DNA of 12,675 nucleotides from Paludibacteraceae bacterium (lineage in GTDB: Bacteria > Bacteroidota > Bacteroidia > Bacteroidales > Paludibacteraceae): positions 1-12,675 of the forward strand of contig JAEDNI010000047.1 in the NCBI GenBank assembly GCA_016302585.1, read 5' to 3'. Under the pieces are notes generated by a model, which saw only the letters and a program-made list of their open reading frames with translations, was not told the DNA's origin and searched no databases. Shown one piece after another: positions 6,413-12,659 of the stretch. Numbering within the stretch: position 1 is the stretch's first letter; every line of letters begins with the position of its first letter. Position numbers and translations under genes: made by a program.

Positions 6413-8120
6413 GCAAAGCGCTCGCTCGCTTGAGTGCTACGTGGATATTCGGACAGATATTCTCAGGATTCATCATTTGCTCTATTCCACCGGTTTGTAA
6501 CTGGTGGAGTACGTGTGTCTTCACACCGGAAAGGATGATGGTGATACCTTCGTGATGGGAACGCTGGATGAGCATACCAAGGTTGTGCATTGCGGTAGAA
6601 TCTACAAACGGCACTTTACGCATTCGGATGATACGAATCGGATAATCCTTACCGGACACGTGCATCATAATCTCATCGAAGCGGTTTGCGATACCGAAGA
6701 AATACGGTCCGTCAATCTCATATACTTCTACGCGATCAGGAATCGTGAGGTGGTCGAGGTTGAGTTGGAGATCCGTGTCTTCGTTCGGGTCGATCTCTGT
6801 ATGCAAGGTGCGGATATGTGTCTGCTCATTCGTACGCATCAGGAAGAGGATTAAAGCCAGTAAGATACCAACTTCAATGGCAACGGTAAGGTCGAAGATG
6901 ACGGTAAGGAAGAAGGTGATCAGCAGCACCCACATATCACGGTTCCGATGCTTGAACGTACCTACAATCGTTTTCCAACCGGACATCGAATAGGCTACCA
7001 TGATTAGTACGGCTGCCAGGCACGACATCGGTATCAGACCCACTAACTGACCTAAGAACAGCAAGACAAGCAGCAGGACGATGGCGTGGATGATGCCCGC
7101 AACAGGCGTACGTCCGCCATTATTGATATTCGTCATCGTGCGTGCGATAGCACCTGTAGCCGGGATACCGCCGAAGAAAGGCACGATGATATTCGCTACT
7201 CCCTGCGCGATGAGTTCGGTATTCGAGTTATGCTTGTCTCCAATAACACCATCCGCTACCATCGCGGAGAGTAGGGATTCGATAGCCCCTAACATCGCAA
7301 TAGTGAAGGCCGATGGGAAGAGTTTTTGCACTAAGGTGAAGAAACTCTCGCCTTCCGCCAAATCCATGTTCGGCATATGTGGCGCAGGGATACCGTGCGG
7401 CAGTTCATACAGGTCGCTGATCGTCTGGATACCGGTAACTCCCCATGAAGCAGGTGCGAAAGACTTCAGCAACCAGACCGCGAAGGTAGCGAAGATAATC
7501 GCCATCAAACTACCGGGGATACGTTTGGTGAGCTTTGGCATGAAGATGCAAATCAGCAGCGAGAATACACCCACAGCTAATGCCCACCAATTCACTTGGA
7601 AATGATGGGCGTAGAAGATCCATTTATCTACGAAGTTTGCCGGTACATCCGATAACCCGAGACCGAAGAAATCATTCATCTGGGTCGAGAAAATCGTTAC
7701 CGCAATACCGGCTGTGAAGCCCACGATAACCGGATAGGGCACGAACTTAATTACCGAACCAAGATGCGCTAAACCCATCAAAATCAGTAAGATACCTGCC
7801 ATTATCGTCGCAATCATCAGACCACTCAGACCGTACTGCTGAATAATACCGTAGATGATGACGATGAATGCACCCGTAGGACCGCCAATTTGCACTTTGC
7901 TTCCTCCGAACAGAGAGATGATGAGACCTGCAATGATCGCCGTGATCAGACCTTCCGTCGGACCTACACCCGAAGAGATACCGAAGGCGATTGCTAACGG
8001 AATAGCTACGATGCCTACAATCACACCTGCTAAGGCATCCTGACCAAACTGAGCGCGGCTATAGTGACGCAGCGACTGAATGAGTTTCGGTTGAAAAACG
8101 TCTTTAATCGAATATTTCAT
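6378..8120 (-). CDS. SulP family anion transporter with STAS domain
   Basis: A 580-aa inner-membrane transporter of the SulP (SLC26-like) family, moving sulfate, bicarbonate or a similar anion. The ATG at 8120 gives MKYSIKDVFQPKLIQSL; an in-frame TTG at 8144 lies near the terminator hairpin and is not preferred. The membrane part (about 25-430) has the family signature near the N terminus (FGQDALAGVIVGIVAIPLAIAFGISSGVGPTEGLITAIIAGLIISLFGGSKVQIGGPTGAF, quoted here as its parts DALAGVIVGIVAIPLAIAFG and IGGPTGAFIVI). The C-terminal STAS domain spans about 445-570, with FVDSTAMHNL (Asp507, Ser508) at the usual phosphorylatable loop. No separate promoter is seen; the tRNA-Gln gene and its terminator lie 66 bases upstream. 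The ion cannot be decided from sequence alone. Confidence 0.93.
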   Translation of the reverse strand: MKYSIKDVFQPKLIQSLRHYSRAQFGQDALAGVIVGIVAIPLAIAFGISSGVGPTEGLITAIIAGLIISLFGGSKVQIGGPTGAFIVIIYGIIQQYGLSGLMIATIMAGILLILMGLAHLGSVIKFVPYPVIVGFTAGIAVTIFSTQMNDFFGLGLSDVPANFVDKWIFYAHHFQVNWWALAVGVFSLLICIFMPKLTKRIPGSLMAIIFATFAVWLLKSFAPASWGVTGIQTISDLYELPHGIPAPHMPNMDLAEGESFFTLVQKLFPSAFTIAMLGAIESLLSAMVADGVIGDKHNSNTELIAQGVANIIVPFFGGIPATGAIARTMTNINNGGRTPVAGIIHAIVLLLVLLFLGQLVGLIPMSCLAAVLIMVAYSMSGWKTIVGTFKHRNRDMWVLLITFFLTVIFDLTVAIEVGILLALILFLMRTNEQTHIRTLHTEIDPNEDTDLQLNLDHLTIPDRVEVYEIDGPYFFGIANRFDEIMMHVSGKDYPIRIIRMRKVPFVDSTAMHNLGMLIQRSHHEGITIILSGVKTHVLHQLQTGGIEQMMNPENICPNIHVALKRASALLNEMDMDGTDK

Positions 8121-8142
8121 ACTTCGTAAATGTCTTTTCCTC

Positions 8143-8173
8143 AAAAAAAAGCCAAGCGTGTGTGCTTGGCTTT
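8143..8173 (-). terminator. Rho-independent terminator after tRNA-Gln
   Basis: On the minus strand, AAAGCCAAGC, a 6-base ACACAC loop and GCTTGGC are followed by eight T (complement of 8143-8150). It lies 13 bases after the tRNA-Gln 3' end and only 22 bases before the sulP ATG, so sulP expression may depend on readthrough. Confidence 0.85.
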
Positions 8174-8185
8174 AAGTTTGTTTTG

Positions 8186-8256
8186 TTGCCTAACCAGGAC
8201 TCGAACCCAGACAGACAGAACCAGAATCTGTAGTGCTACCATTACACCATTAGGCA
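8186..8256 (-). tRNA. tRNA-Gln (anticodon CTG)
   Basis: A complete 71-base tRNA. The acceptor stem TGCCTAA pairs with TTAGGCA. The short D stem is GTG/CAC. The anticodon arm is ACAGA-TTCTGGT-TCTGT, with CTG at positions 34-36 reading CAG. The T arm contains GGTTCGAGTCC and the discriminator base is A. The first pair T-A is typical of tRNA-Gln. CCA is not encoded. Confidence 0.95.
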
Positions 8257-8266
8257 AAAGCGGGTG

Positions 8267-8297
8267 CAAAAGTACTGCTTTTTTGCGATATATGCAA
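8267..8297 (-). promoter_or_regulatory. Bacteroidota-type promoter for tRNA-Gln
   Basis: On the minus strand, TTG (complement of 8295-8297), 20 bases and TACTTTTG (complement of 8267-8274) fit the consensus. The tRNA begins only 10 bases after the -7 element, so the primary transcript must have a very short leader. The sequence following the -7 box is GCACCCGC, as at the tRNA-Lys promoter. Confidence 0.82.
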
Positions 8298-8308
8298 ATT
8301 TTTTTGCG

Positions 8309-8324
8309 TTTTTTTTCAAAAAAA
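8309..8324. repeat. A/T inverted repeat after the TPR-like gene
   Basis: Eight T, one C and seven A form a weak 7-bp inverted repeat 12 bases after the stop of the TPR-like gene. It is too A/T-rich to be a convincing terminator. Transcripts of the ispG-pfp run may continue into tRNA-Gln. Confidence 0.3.
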
Positions 8325-8335
8325 GTGTAAAAAGG

Positions 8336-8965
8336 CTATTTTTTGAGCTTGTCGTGGCATTGTTGGATATACATTTCGTTCGCTTTGCGTACCCAACAGT
8401 ACGTATATTGTTCGTCGCCGAAGAGCGGTTGGGCTTTCTCAAACCACTTTAGTGCATCACTTTTGCTGCCGAAGGGTTTGGGGGAATAGAAGAGACAAGT
8501 GCCGTAGTATGAGAGCACGAGCGGATCATTCGGCGCCAATTTAGTCGCTTCTTTGGCCAGACTCATCGCGTGGAAGGGATGGATCGACTCATGCAAACGC
8601 AGTTCGTACACGTAGACTGCCGATTGATGCATCTCGTAATGCCCTTTGGGCAATTGGTTCTTGAGCGCCTCCACGTGTTGCTTATACTGCTTCACGTATC
8701 GCTTGGCCTCCGGCAGCAGACTCTCCTTACCTGCTTTCTTCGCCTCTGCTACGATATAGCCGCAGTAACCGTACTCATAGAGTAAATCGGTCTGTACTCT
8801 GTCAGGCGTAGCCGGTCTGTACTCTGTCAGGCGTAGCCGGTCTATATACTCCTTCCAAATGGACATGTCTTCCCTATGGTAGGCATCCAATAAATCCCTA
8901 TCCGTCACTTGGGCGGATAGGGAAATAAAGGTTAATAATAGTATGAGGATTGTTTTAATCCGCAT
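8336..8965 (-). CDS. Secreted TPR-like protein, function unknown
   Basis: A 209-aa exported protein. MRIKTILILLLTFISLSA is a clear signal peptide. The mature part is all-helical in character, with TPR-like pieces: DLLYEYGYCGYIVAEAK at about 60-76, a PEAKRYVKQYKQHVEALKNQLP helix, then KEATKLAPNDPLVLSYYGTCLFYSPKPFGSKSDALKWFEKAQPLF, whose PxxFGxxxxALxxFEKA pattern occurs in Bacteroidota TPR proteins of unknown role. It starts 16 bases after the pfp stop, so it is probably translated from the ispG-pfp transcript. Residues 42-60 are encoded by a perfect 25-bp tandem duplication read in two different frames. With exactly two copies the signal peptide and TPR part are in frame; one or three copies would break the gene. 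Confidence 0.75.
   Translation of the reverse strand: MRIKTILILLLTFISLSAQVTDRDLLDAYHREDMSIWKEYIDRLRLTEYRPATPDRVQTDLLYEYGYCGYIVAEAKKAGKESLLPEAKRYVKQYKQHVEALKNQLPKGHYEMHQSAVYVYELRLHESIHPFHAMSLAKEATKLAPNDPLVLSYYGTCLFYSPKPFGSKSDALKWFEKAQPLFGDEQYTYCWVRKANEMYIQQCHDKLKK
8788..8843. repeat. 25-bp perfect tandem duplication inside the TPR-like gene
   Basis: Positions 8788-8812 and 8813-8837 are identical (starting CGGTCTGTACTC and ending GGCGTAGC), followed by the first six bases of a third copy, CGGTCT, at 8838-8843. Because 25 is not a multiple of three, the two copies are translated differently: DRLRLTEYR in one, PATPDRVQT in the other. Confidence 0.95.
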
Positions 8966-8981
8966 GGCTAAGTGGAGCAGG

Positions 8982-10652
8982 TTACTTACCGGCGCGTTCT
9001 AAGAGCAATGTGCGAGTCGGCTGATCGCATACCTCGCTCGGACCGTAGTACTGGATCGGACCCGGATAGATGTAACTGGTCTCTGGATCAGCCCAGTCCT
9101 CACGATGAGCCTGAAGATATTGGAACGGCTTACCGTTAAGATCCACAAGCGCCTTCTGGATTACCGGCTTCATCTTACCGTTACGTTTTTCCATATTCAT
9201 CATCATCGTGATAGGTACGCCACCTGCGATCCACTCAGAAGCCGGCTTGGTGAGGTTGCGAACGAGCGACATATAGCCCGTCTTGCCGGCTGCGATAAGA
9301 TGAGTGGCGTTCACACCGATAGAGTAGCAGTAGTCGGCGTCGAAATTGGACGGCATGGCACAACGTCCTTCATAACCGAAGAAGTGGTTAAGAGCTGCGA
9401 ATTTACCTTTGTATTCACCGTTTGCTTTGAGCACAGCCAGACGTTTCTGAACCATCTCAATCAACAGTTTCTCGGTCTCAATCTGACTTACCATCACGTT
9501 TCCGTGCGGGTCGCGATCCAACGTGAGTTGCTTAGCAATACCCTTCGGCAGCGAGCGGAAGAGTTCGCAAGAAGCCGGACTCAGTTTGCTCTTTACATAC
9601 TCCCGTTTAGCGTCGTCGCCGTCGAGGCCCGCGAACTCTTCGTTAGCAGCCAGCATATCGTTGAGCTCTTGGATCAGCACACGCATAGCCGGGATGAACT
9701 CGATCAAACCTTCCGGAATGAGGATGGTACCGAAGTTAAGACCTGCATTAGCGCGGTTTACGATCACTTTAACGATATCTTCAACGATGTCGTTGAGGGT
9801 CATCTTCTTTGCCTCTACTTCCTCCGAAATCAAGCAGATATTCGGCTGGCTCTGCAGTGCGCACTCGAGGGCAATATGGCTGGCGCTACGACCCATGAGG
9901 CGAATGAAGTGCCAGTATTTCTTAGCCGAGTTAGCGTCGCGTTGGATATTACCGATGAGCTCGGCGTAGGTCTTACAAGCGGTGTCGAAACCGAAAGAGG
10001 TCTCGATCATCTCGTTTTTCAGGTCGCCATCGATGGTCTTCGGGCAGCCGATCACTTGGATACCGCATTGTTTCTGCAGGTAGTACTCTGCCAGCACGCA
10101 CGCGTTCGTGTTCGAGTCGTCGCCACCGATGATAACAACAGCCTTGATACCCAGTTTCTTGCAGATCTCGATACCGTTGTCGAATTGCCAGGTCTCTTCC
10201 AGTTTGGTACGACCCGATCCGATGATATCGAATCCGCCGGTGTTACGATATTCGTCGATGATATCGCCCGTCAGTTCCTGGTATTTTCCGTCAATAAGAC
10301 CGGAAGGACCACCCAGAAAACCATATAGTTTGTTGTTGGGGTTCAGCGATTTCAGACCGTCATAGAGACCGGAGATCACGTTGTGTCCACCGGGGGCTTG
10401 GCCACCCGAGAGAATGACACCTACGTTAAACGGCTCTTCTTTCGACTTTTGACTTTCTACTTTCGACTCCGCCACCGGTTCCATGGTGATCAACGGCAGA
10501 CCGTAGGTGTTCGGGAAGAGTTTTTTGATCTCTTCTTGGTCAGCTACTGACTGTGTTTTCTCGCCTTCTACGAGGCGTACGTCGCCCTGTAAGGCTACCG
10601 GCATCTTCGGCTTATAAGCCTGACGTGCAATTTGTAATGGACTTTTTTGCAT
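8982..10652 (-). CDS. pfp: Diphosphate--fructose-6-phosphate 1-phosphotransferase (long PFP)
   Basis: A cytoplasmic enzyme that reversibly phosphorylates fructose-6-phosphate with PPi instead of ATP. At 556 aa it matches the long PFP class. Start ATG 10652 (MQKSPLQIARQAYKPK). After an N-terminal extension come VGVILSGGQAPGGHN (about 77-91), FLGGPSGLIDG, and then GGDDSNTNA at 176-184, where the second Asp (179) in place of Gly is the mark of PPi use. PKTIDGDL follows, with Lys205 and catalytic Asp208/Asp210, then MGRSASHIALECAL. A short linker at about 61-71 (SKVESQKSKEE) is encoded by a 7-bp-period repeat just before the Rossmann-like core. The gene lies 19 bases after ispG and 16 before the TPR-like gene, which suggests an operon. 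Confidence 0.96.
   Translation of the reverse strand: MQKSPLQIARQAYKPKMPVALQGDVRLVEGEKTQSVADQEEIKKLFPNTYGLPLITMEPVAESKVESQKSKEEPFNVGVILSGGQAPGGHNVISGLYDGLKSLNPNNKLYGFLGGPSGLIDGKYQELTGDIIDEYRNTGGFDIIGSGRTKLEETWQFDNGIEICKKLGIKAVVIIGGDDSNTNACVLAEYYLQKQCGIQVIGCPKTIDGDLKNEMIETSFGFDTACKTYAELIGNIQRDANSAKKYWHFIRLMGRSASHIALECALQSQPNICLISEEVEAKKMTLNDIVEDIVKVIVNRANAGLNFGTILIPEGLIEFIPAMRVLIQELNDMLAANEEFAGLDGDDAKREYVKSKLSPASCELFRSLPKGIAKQLTLDRDPHGNVMVSQIETEKLLIEMVQKRLAVLKANGEYKGKFAALNHFFGYEGRCAMPSNFDADYCYSIGVNATHLIAAGKTGYMSLVRNLTKPASEWIAGGVPITMMMNMEKRNGKMKPVIQKALVDLNGKPFQYLQAHREDWADPETSYIYPGPIQYYGPSEVCDQPTRTLLLERAGK
10439..10470 (-). repeat. 7-bp-period repeat inside pfp
   Basis: On the minus strand the heptads read AGTCGAA, AGTAGAA, AGTCAAA, AGTCGAA, then AG. 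The stretch encodes SKVESQKSKE in a linker between the N-terminal extension and the first nucleotide-binding motif. The same AGTnGAA heptad recurs at the right edge of the window, outside genes, and in mutS2. Confidence 0.7.
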
Positions 10653-10671
10653 AATAATATATTTTAGTTGT

Positions 10672-12030
10672 TTAACATTTTAACGATTTATCGCTTTCGA
10701 TTAGTTTCAGCAGTTGCTCGACCGCTTCTTCCTGCGGAATATTCTTCAGTACGCACTCCTTGCCGCGGTAGAGGGAGATGCGGTCGCGTCCTGCGCCTAC
10801 GTAACCATAGTCAGCATCAGCCATCTCGCCGGGACCGTTAACGATACAACCCATGACAGCGATCTTGAGACCGGAGAGGTGCGCAGTAGCTTCTTTGACT
10901 TCGGCGATGGTTTTCTGCAGGTCAAAGAGGGTACGTCCGCAACCCGGGCAAGAGATATACTCCGTTTTATATATACGCACGCGCGCGGCTTGCAGGATAT
11001 CCTTGCTCAGGAAGTTCAGTTTGGTCTCCGAGAAATTCGGATTGACGAGGGTTAACTCGGTCGCTTTGAATTCCCACAGCAGTCGTCCGCTTTCGGCGGC
11101 AGCCTGCAGACTGAAAGTCTCCCAATTATCTTCAAGCGAAGTATAACGGATCTCTGCTTCGCCGCCGATATTATCCAAAACTTCCGCACGAACCGATCCG
11201 TCGTAACGAACGGAGTCTTCATCCGCGAAATAATCCACCAGTGCTTGCGCTACAGGAATCTCGTTCTCCGGCGCTTCGCTCAGACTCACACGGATAGTAT
11301 CACCGATGCCGTCCGCCAATAAAGCTCCTATTCCTACAGCGGACTTGATACGCCCGTCTTCGCCTTCACCGGCTTCCGTCACACCCAAGTGCAGCGGGAA
11401 CGCCATGTGCTCTTTCTGCATCGTCTTCACCAGCAGCCGCACGGTCTCAACCATCACACGAGTGTTCGAAGCCTTGATGGAGATGACGATGTCGGTGAAG
11501 TTCTGTTTCACCGCGATGCGGAGGAACTCTAACACGCTCTCCACCATACCTTGCGGCGTATCACCGTATTTGTCCATCATTCGTTCGGATAGCGAACCAT
11601 GGTTCACACCGATGCGAATAGCGGTCTCATGTTCGCGACAGATATTAATCAGGTGTACAAACCGCTCCTCTATTTTCGAAGCATCTTTGCTGTAGTTTCC
11701 CGGGTTGATGCGTACCGCCTCCACAACTTGTGCCGCTGCGTCCGCTACTTCAGAGTTGAAATGAACGTCTGCTACGATAGGTACTGCCGTCAGCGCTTGC
11801 GCATGAATCTCTTTGAGCGATTCCACTTCCTTTAGACCCTGCGTGGTGAAACGCAGCAGTTCGGTGCCGGCTTCGATGCATCGACGCGCTTGCTCTACAG
11901 ACCCCTCTATATCATTGGTGTCGGTGTTCGCCATCGTCTGAATGCGAATAGGGTAGTCTGAACCGATAAAAATGTTCCCGACCTGCACTTGGCTGGTCTC
12001 TCTGCGTTTATATGCTAACTTTATTTCCAT
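10672..12030 (-). CDS. ispG: (E)-4-hydroxy-3-methylbut-2-enyl-diphosphate synthase, short-insert form
   Basis: The penultimate enzyme of the MEP pathway; it makes HMBPP from MEcPP using a [4Fe-4S] cluster and reduced ferredoxin or flavodoxin. 452 aa from ATG 12030. The TIM-barrel part has PIRIQTMANTDTND, ADVHFNSEVA, VRINPGNYSKDASK, RIGVNHGSLSERMMDKYGD, HLGVTEAGEGEDGRIKSAVGIG and GIGDTIRVSLSEAPENEI. The cluster domain holds CPGCGRT (Cys361, Cys364), Cys395 and Glu402 in CIVNGPGE, the four expected ligands. Between them, about 260-350, is an insertion of only some 90 residues. Bacteroidota and plant enzymes usually carry a much longer inserted domain (total about 600 aa or more), while the E. 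coli type has none (372 aa). All catalytic pieces are intact. No promoter of the usual type is visible upstream. Confidence 0.95.
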   Translation of the reverse strand: MEIKLAYKRRETSQVQVGNIFIGSDYPIRIQTMANTDTNDIEGSVEQARRCIEAGTELLRFTTQGLKEVESLKEIHAQALTAVPIVADVHFNSEVADAAAQVVEAVRINPGNYSKDASKIEERFVHLINICREHETAIRIGVNHGSLSERMMDKYGDTPQGMVESVLEFLRIAVKQNFTDIVISIKASNTRVMVETVRLLVKTMQKEHMAFPLHLGVTEAGEGEDGRIKSAVGIGALLADGIGDTIRVSLSEAPENEIPVAQALVDYFADEDSVRYDGSVRAEVLDNIGGEAEIRYTSLEDNWETFSLQAAAESGRLLWEFKATELTLVNPNFSETKLNFLSKDILQAARVRIYKTEYISCPGCGRTLFDLQKTIAEVKEATAHLSGLKIAVMGCIVNGPGEMADADYGYVGAGRDRISLYRGKECVLKNIPQEEAVEQLLKLIESDKSLKC

Positions 12031-12463
12031 ATAGAAGATAAATCTATGTTTTTCTAATAATTTTCTTTTACTACTGATGCGTTAACTTAATTGACTTACC
12101 ATGTATATTGTTTATATTCAGCAACTTATGAATATATTCAGACTTTTCGATTTGAATAATACATGTTTTTTATGTTTATGTCTTTTGAAGGCTTTTCCCG
12201 CAGGGACGGGGTTTGGGGATAAAAACTATCCGAAAGCTTGCTTGCGAGGAGTCTTTAGCCACAAAAACCGGAAAGCGCAGAGCGCTATAGCATTCAAAAG
12301 TGTTTTGTCTGTTTTTTTCTTAAAGTTATCGCATCAGTATTAATTTTCTTTGATTTTTGATAATTTTGGACTAAAAACCAACTTCCTTTCGCCTTTAATG
12401 CCCGAAAATGTTACTTTTTTACAAAAAAATCAAAAAATATTTGGTCATTTCAAAAAATTGTTG
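12031..12463. other. A/T-rich intergenic region without a supported gene
   Basis: Most of this gap between ispG and tRNA-Lys is A/T-rich and holds no recognisable protein. An 80-codon frame at 12101-12343 exists, but its second half simply translates the inverted-repeat element at 12182-12300. No ispG promoter with the TTG / TAnnTTTG pattern is seen; a weak TATCTTCT lies too close to the ispG start. Confidence 0.6.
12182..12300. repeat. 119-bp inverted-repeat-bounded structured element
   Basis: CTTTTGAAGGCT (12182-12193) and AGCATTCAAAAG (12289-12300) are 12-bp inverted repeats with one mismatch. Between them are further small hairpins: CCCG/CGGG (12197-12200, 12207-12210), GGATA-AAAAC-TATCC (12217-12231) and AGCGC-AGA-GCGCT (12274-12286). 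The element is G/C-richer than the A/T-rich sequence around it. It could be a small non-autonomous mobile element, a REP-like intergenic repeat or a structured RNA. No target-site duplication is obvious. Confidence 0.5.
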
Positions 12464-12471
12464 TACCTTTG
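12441..12471 (+). promoter_or_regulatory. Bacteroidota-type promoter for tRNA-Lys
   Basis: TTG at 12441-12443, a 20-base spacer and TACCTTTG at 12464-12471, followed by CACCCGC. It matches the other three promoters in spacing. Transcription should begin at about 12476-12480, which gives a leader of about 55-60 bases before the tRNA. Confidence 0.85.
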
Positions 12472-12492
12472 CACCCGCTTTTGAAAAAAGGC

Positions 12493-12531
12493 ATCATGAT
12501 GTAATAATCGTTCGAGGCTTTTTAGCCGAGA
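12493..12531 (+). other. Structured leader of tRNA-Lys
   Basis: The stretch between promoter and tRNA holds a perfect 10-bp palindrome CATCATGATG (12493-12502) and a hairpin TCGAGGCT-TTTT-AGCCGAGA (12512-12531) whose stem is broken by a tandem G-A/A-G mismatch. It may only help tRNA 5' processing. Confidence 0.35.
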
Positions 12532-12534
12532 TAA

Positions 12535-12607
12535 GAATCAGTAGCTCAGCAGGTAGAGCACATCCCTTTTAAGGATGGGGTCCTGGGTTCGAGCCCCAGC
12601 TGGTTCA
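12535..12607 (+). tRNA. tRNA-Lys (anticodon TTT)
   Basis: A complete 73-base tRNA. The acceptor stem GAATCAG pairs with CTGGTTC (one G-T pair). The D arm is GCTCAGCAGGTAGAGC. The anticodon arm is CATCC-CTTTTAA-GGATG, with TTT at 34-36 reading AAA/AAG. The T arm is CTGGGTTCGAGCCCCAG and the discriminator is A. CCA is not encoded. Confidence 0.97.
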
Positions 12608-12611
12608 CAAG

Positions 12612-12637
12612 AAGAGAGTTTCGACTCTCTTTTTTTT
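12612..12637 (+). terminator. Rho-independent terminator after tRNA-Lys
   Basis: AAGAGAGT (12612-12619) pairs with ACTCTCTT (12624-12631) around a TTCG tetraloop, followed by a run of T to 12637. It begins 5 bases after the tRNA discriminator base, so the tRNA is probably transcribed alone. Confidence 0.92.
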
Positions 12638-12659
12638 GTTTTCTGTCCTCTCTCATTCC

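Noticed and set aside
7081..7605. A 174-codon plus-strand frame antisense to sulP
   Set aside because: Shadow of the transporter's membrane segments; no start signals or family features.
8309..8324. A/T inverted repeat as a terminator for the ispG-pfp-TPR run
   Set aside because: The stem is entirely T-A pairs with a single-base loop, so it is kept only as a weak repeat, not called a terminator.
9105..10328. A 407-codon open frame on the plus strand, antisense to pfp
   Set aside because: It lies wholly within pfp on the other strand, its translation matches no family, and pfp is certain from its catalytic motifs.
12033..12040. TATCTTCT on the minus strand as an ispG -7 box
   Set aside because: It departs from TAnnTTTG, has no TTG 20 bases upstream and would leave almost no leader.
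12101..12343. An 80-codon frame between ispG and tRNA-Lys
   Set aside because: The second half is the translation of the inverted-repeat element and the first half is A/T-rich noise; no independent coding signal.
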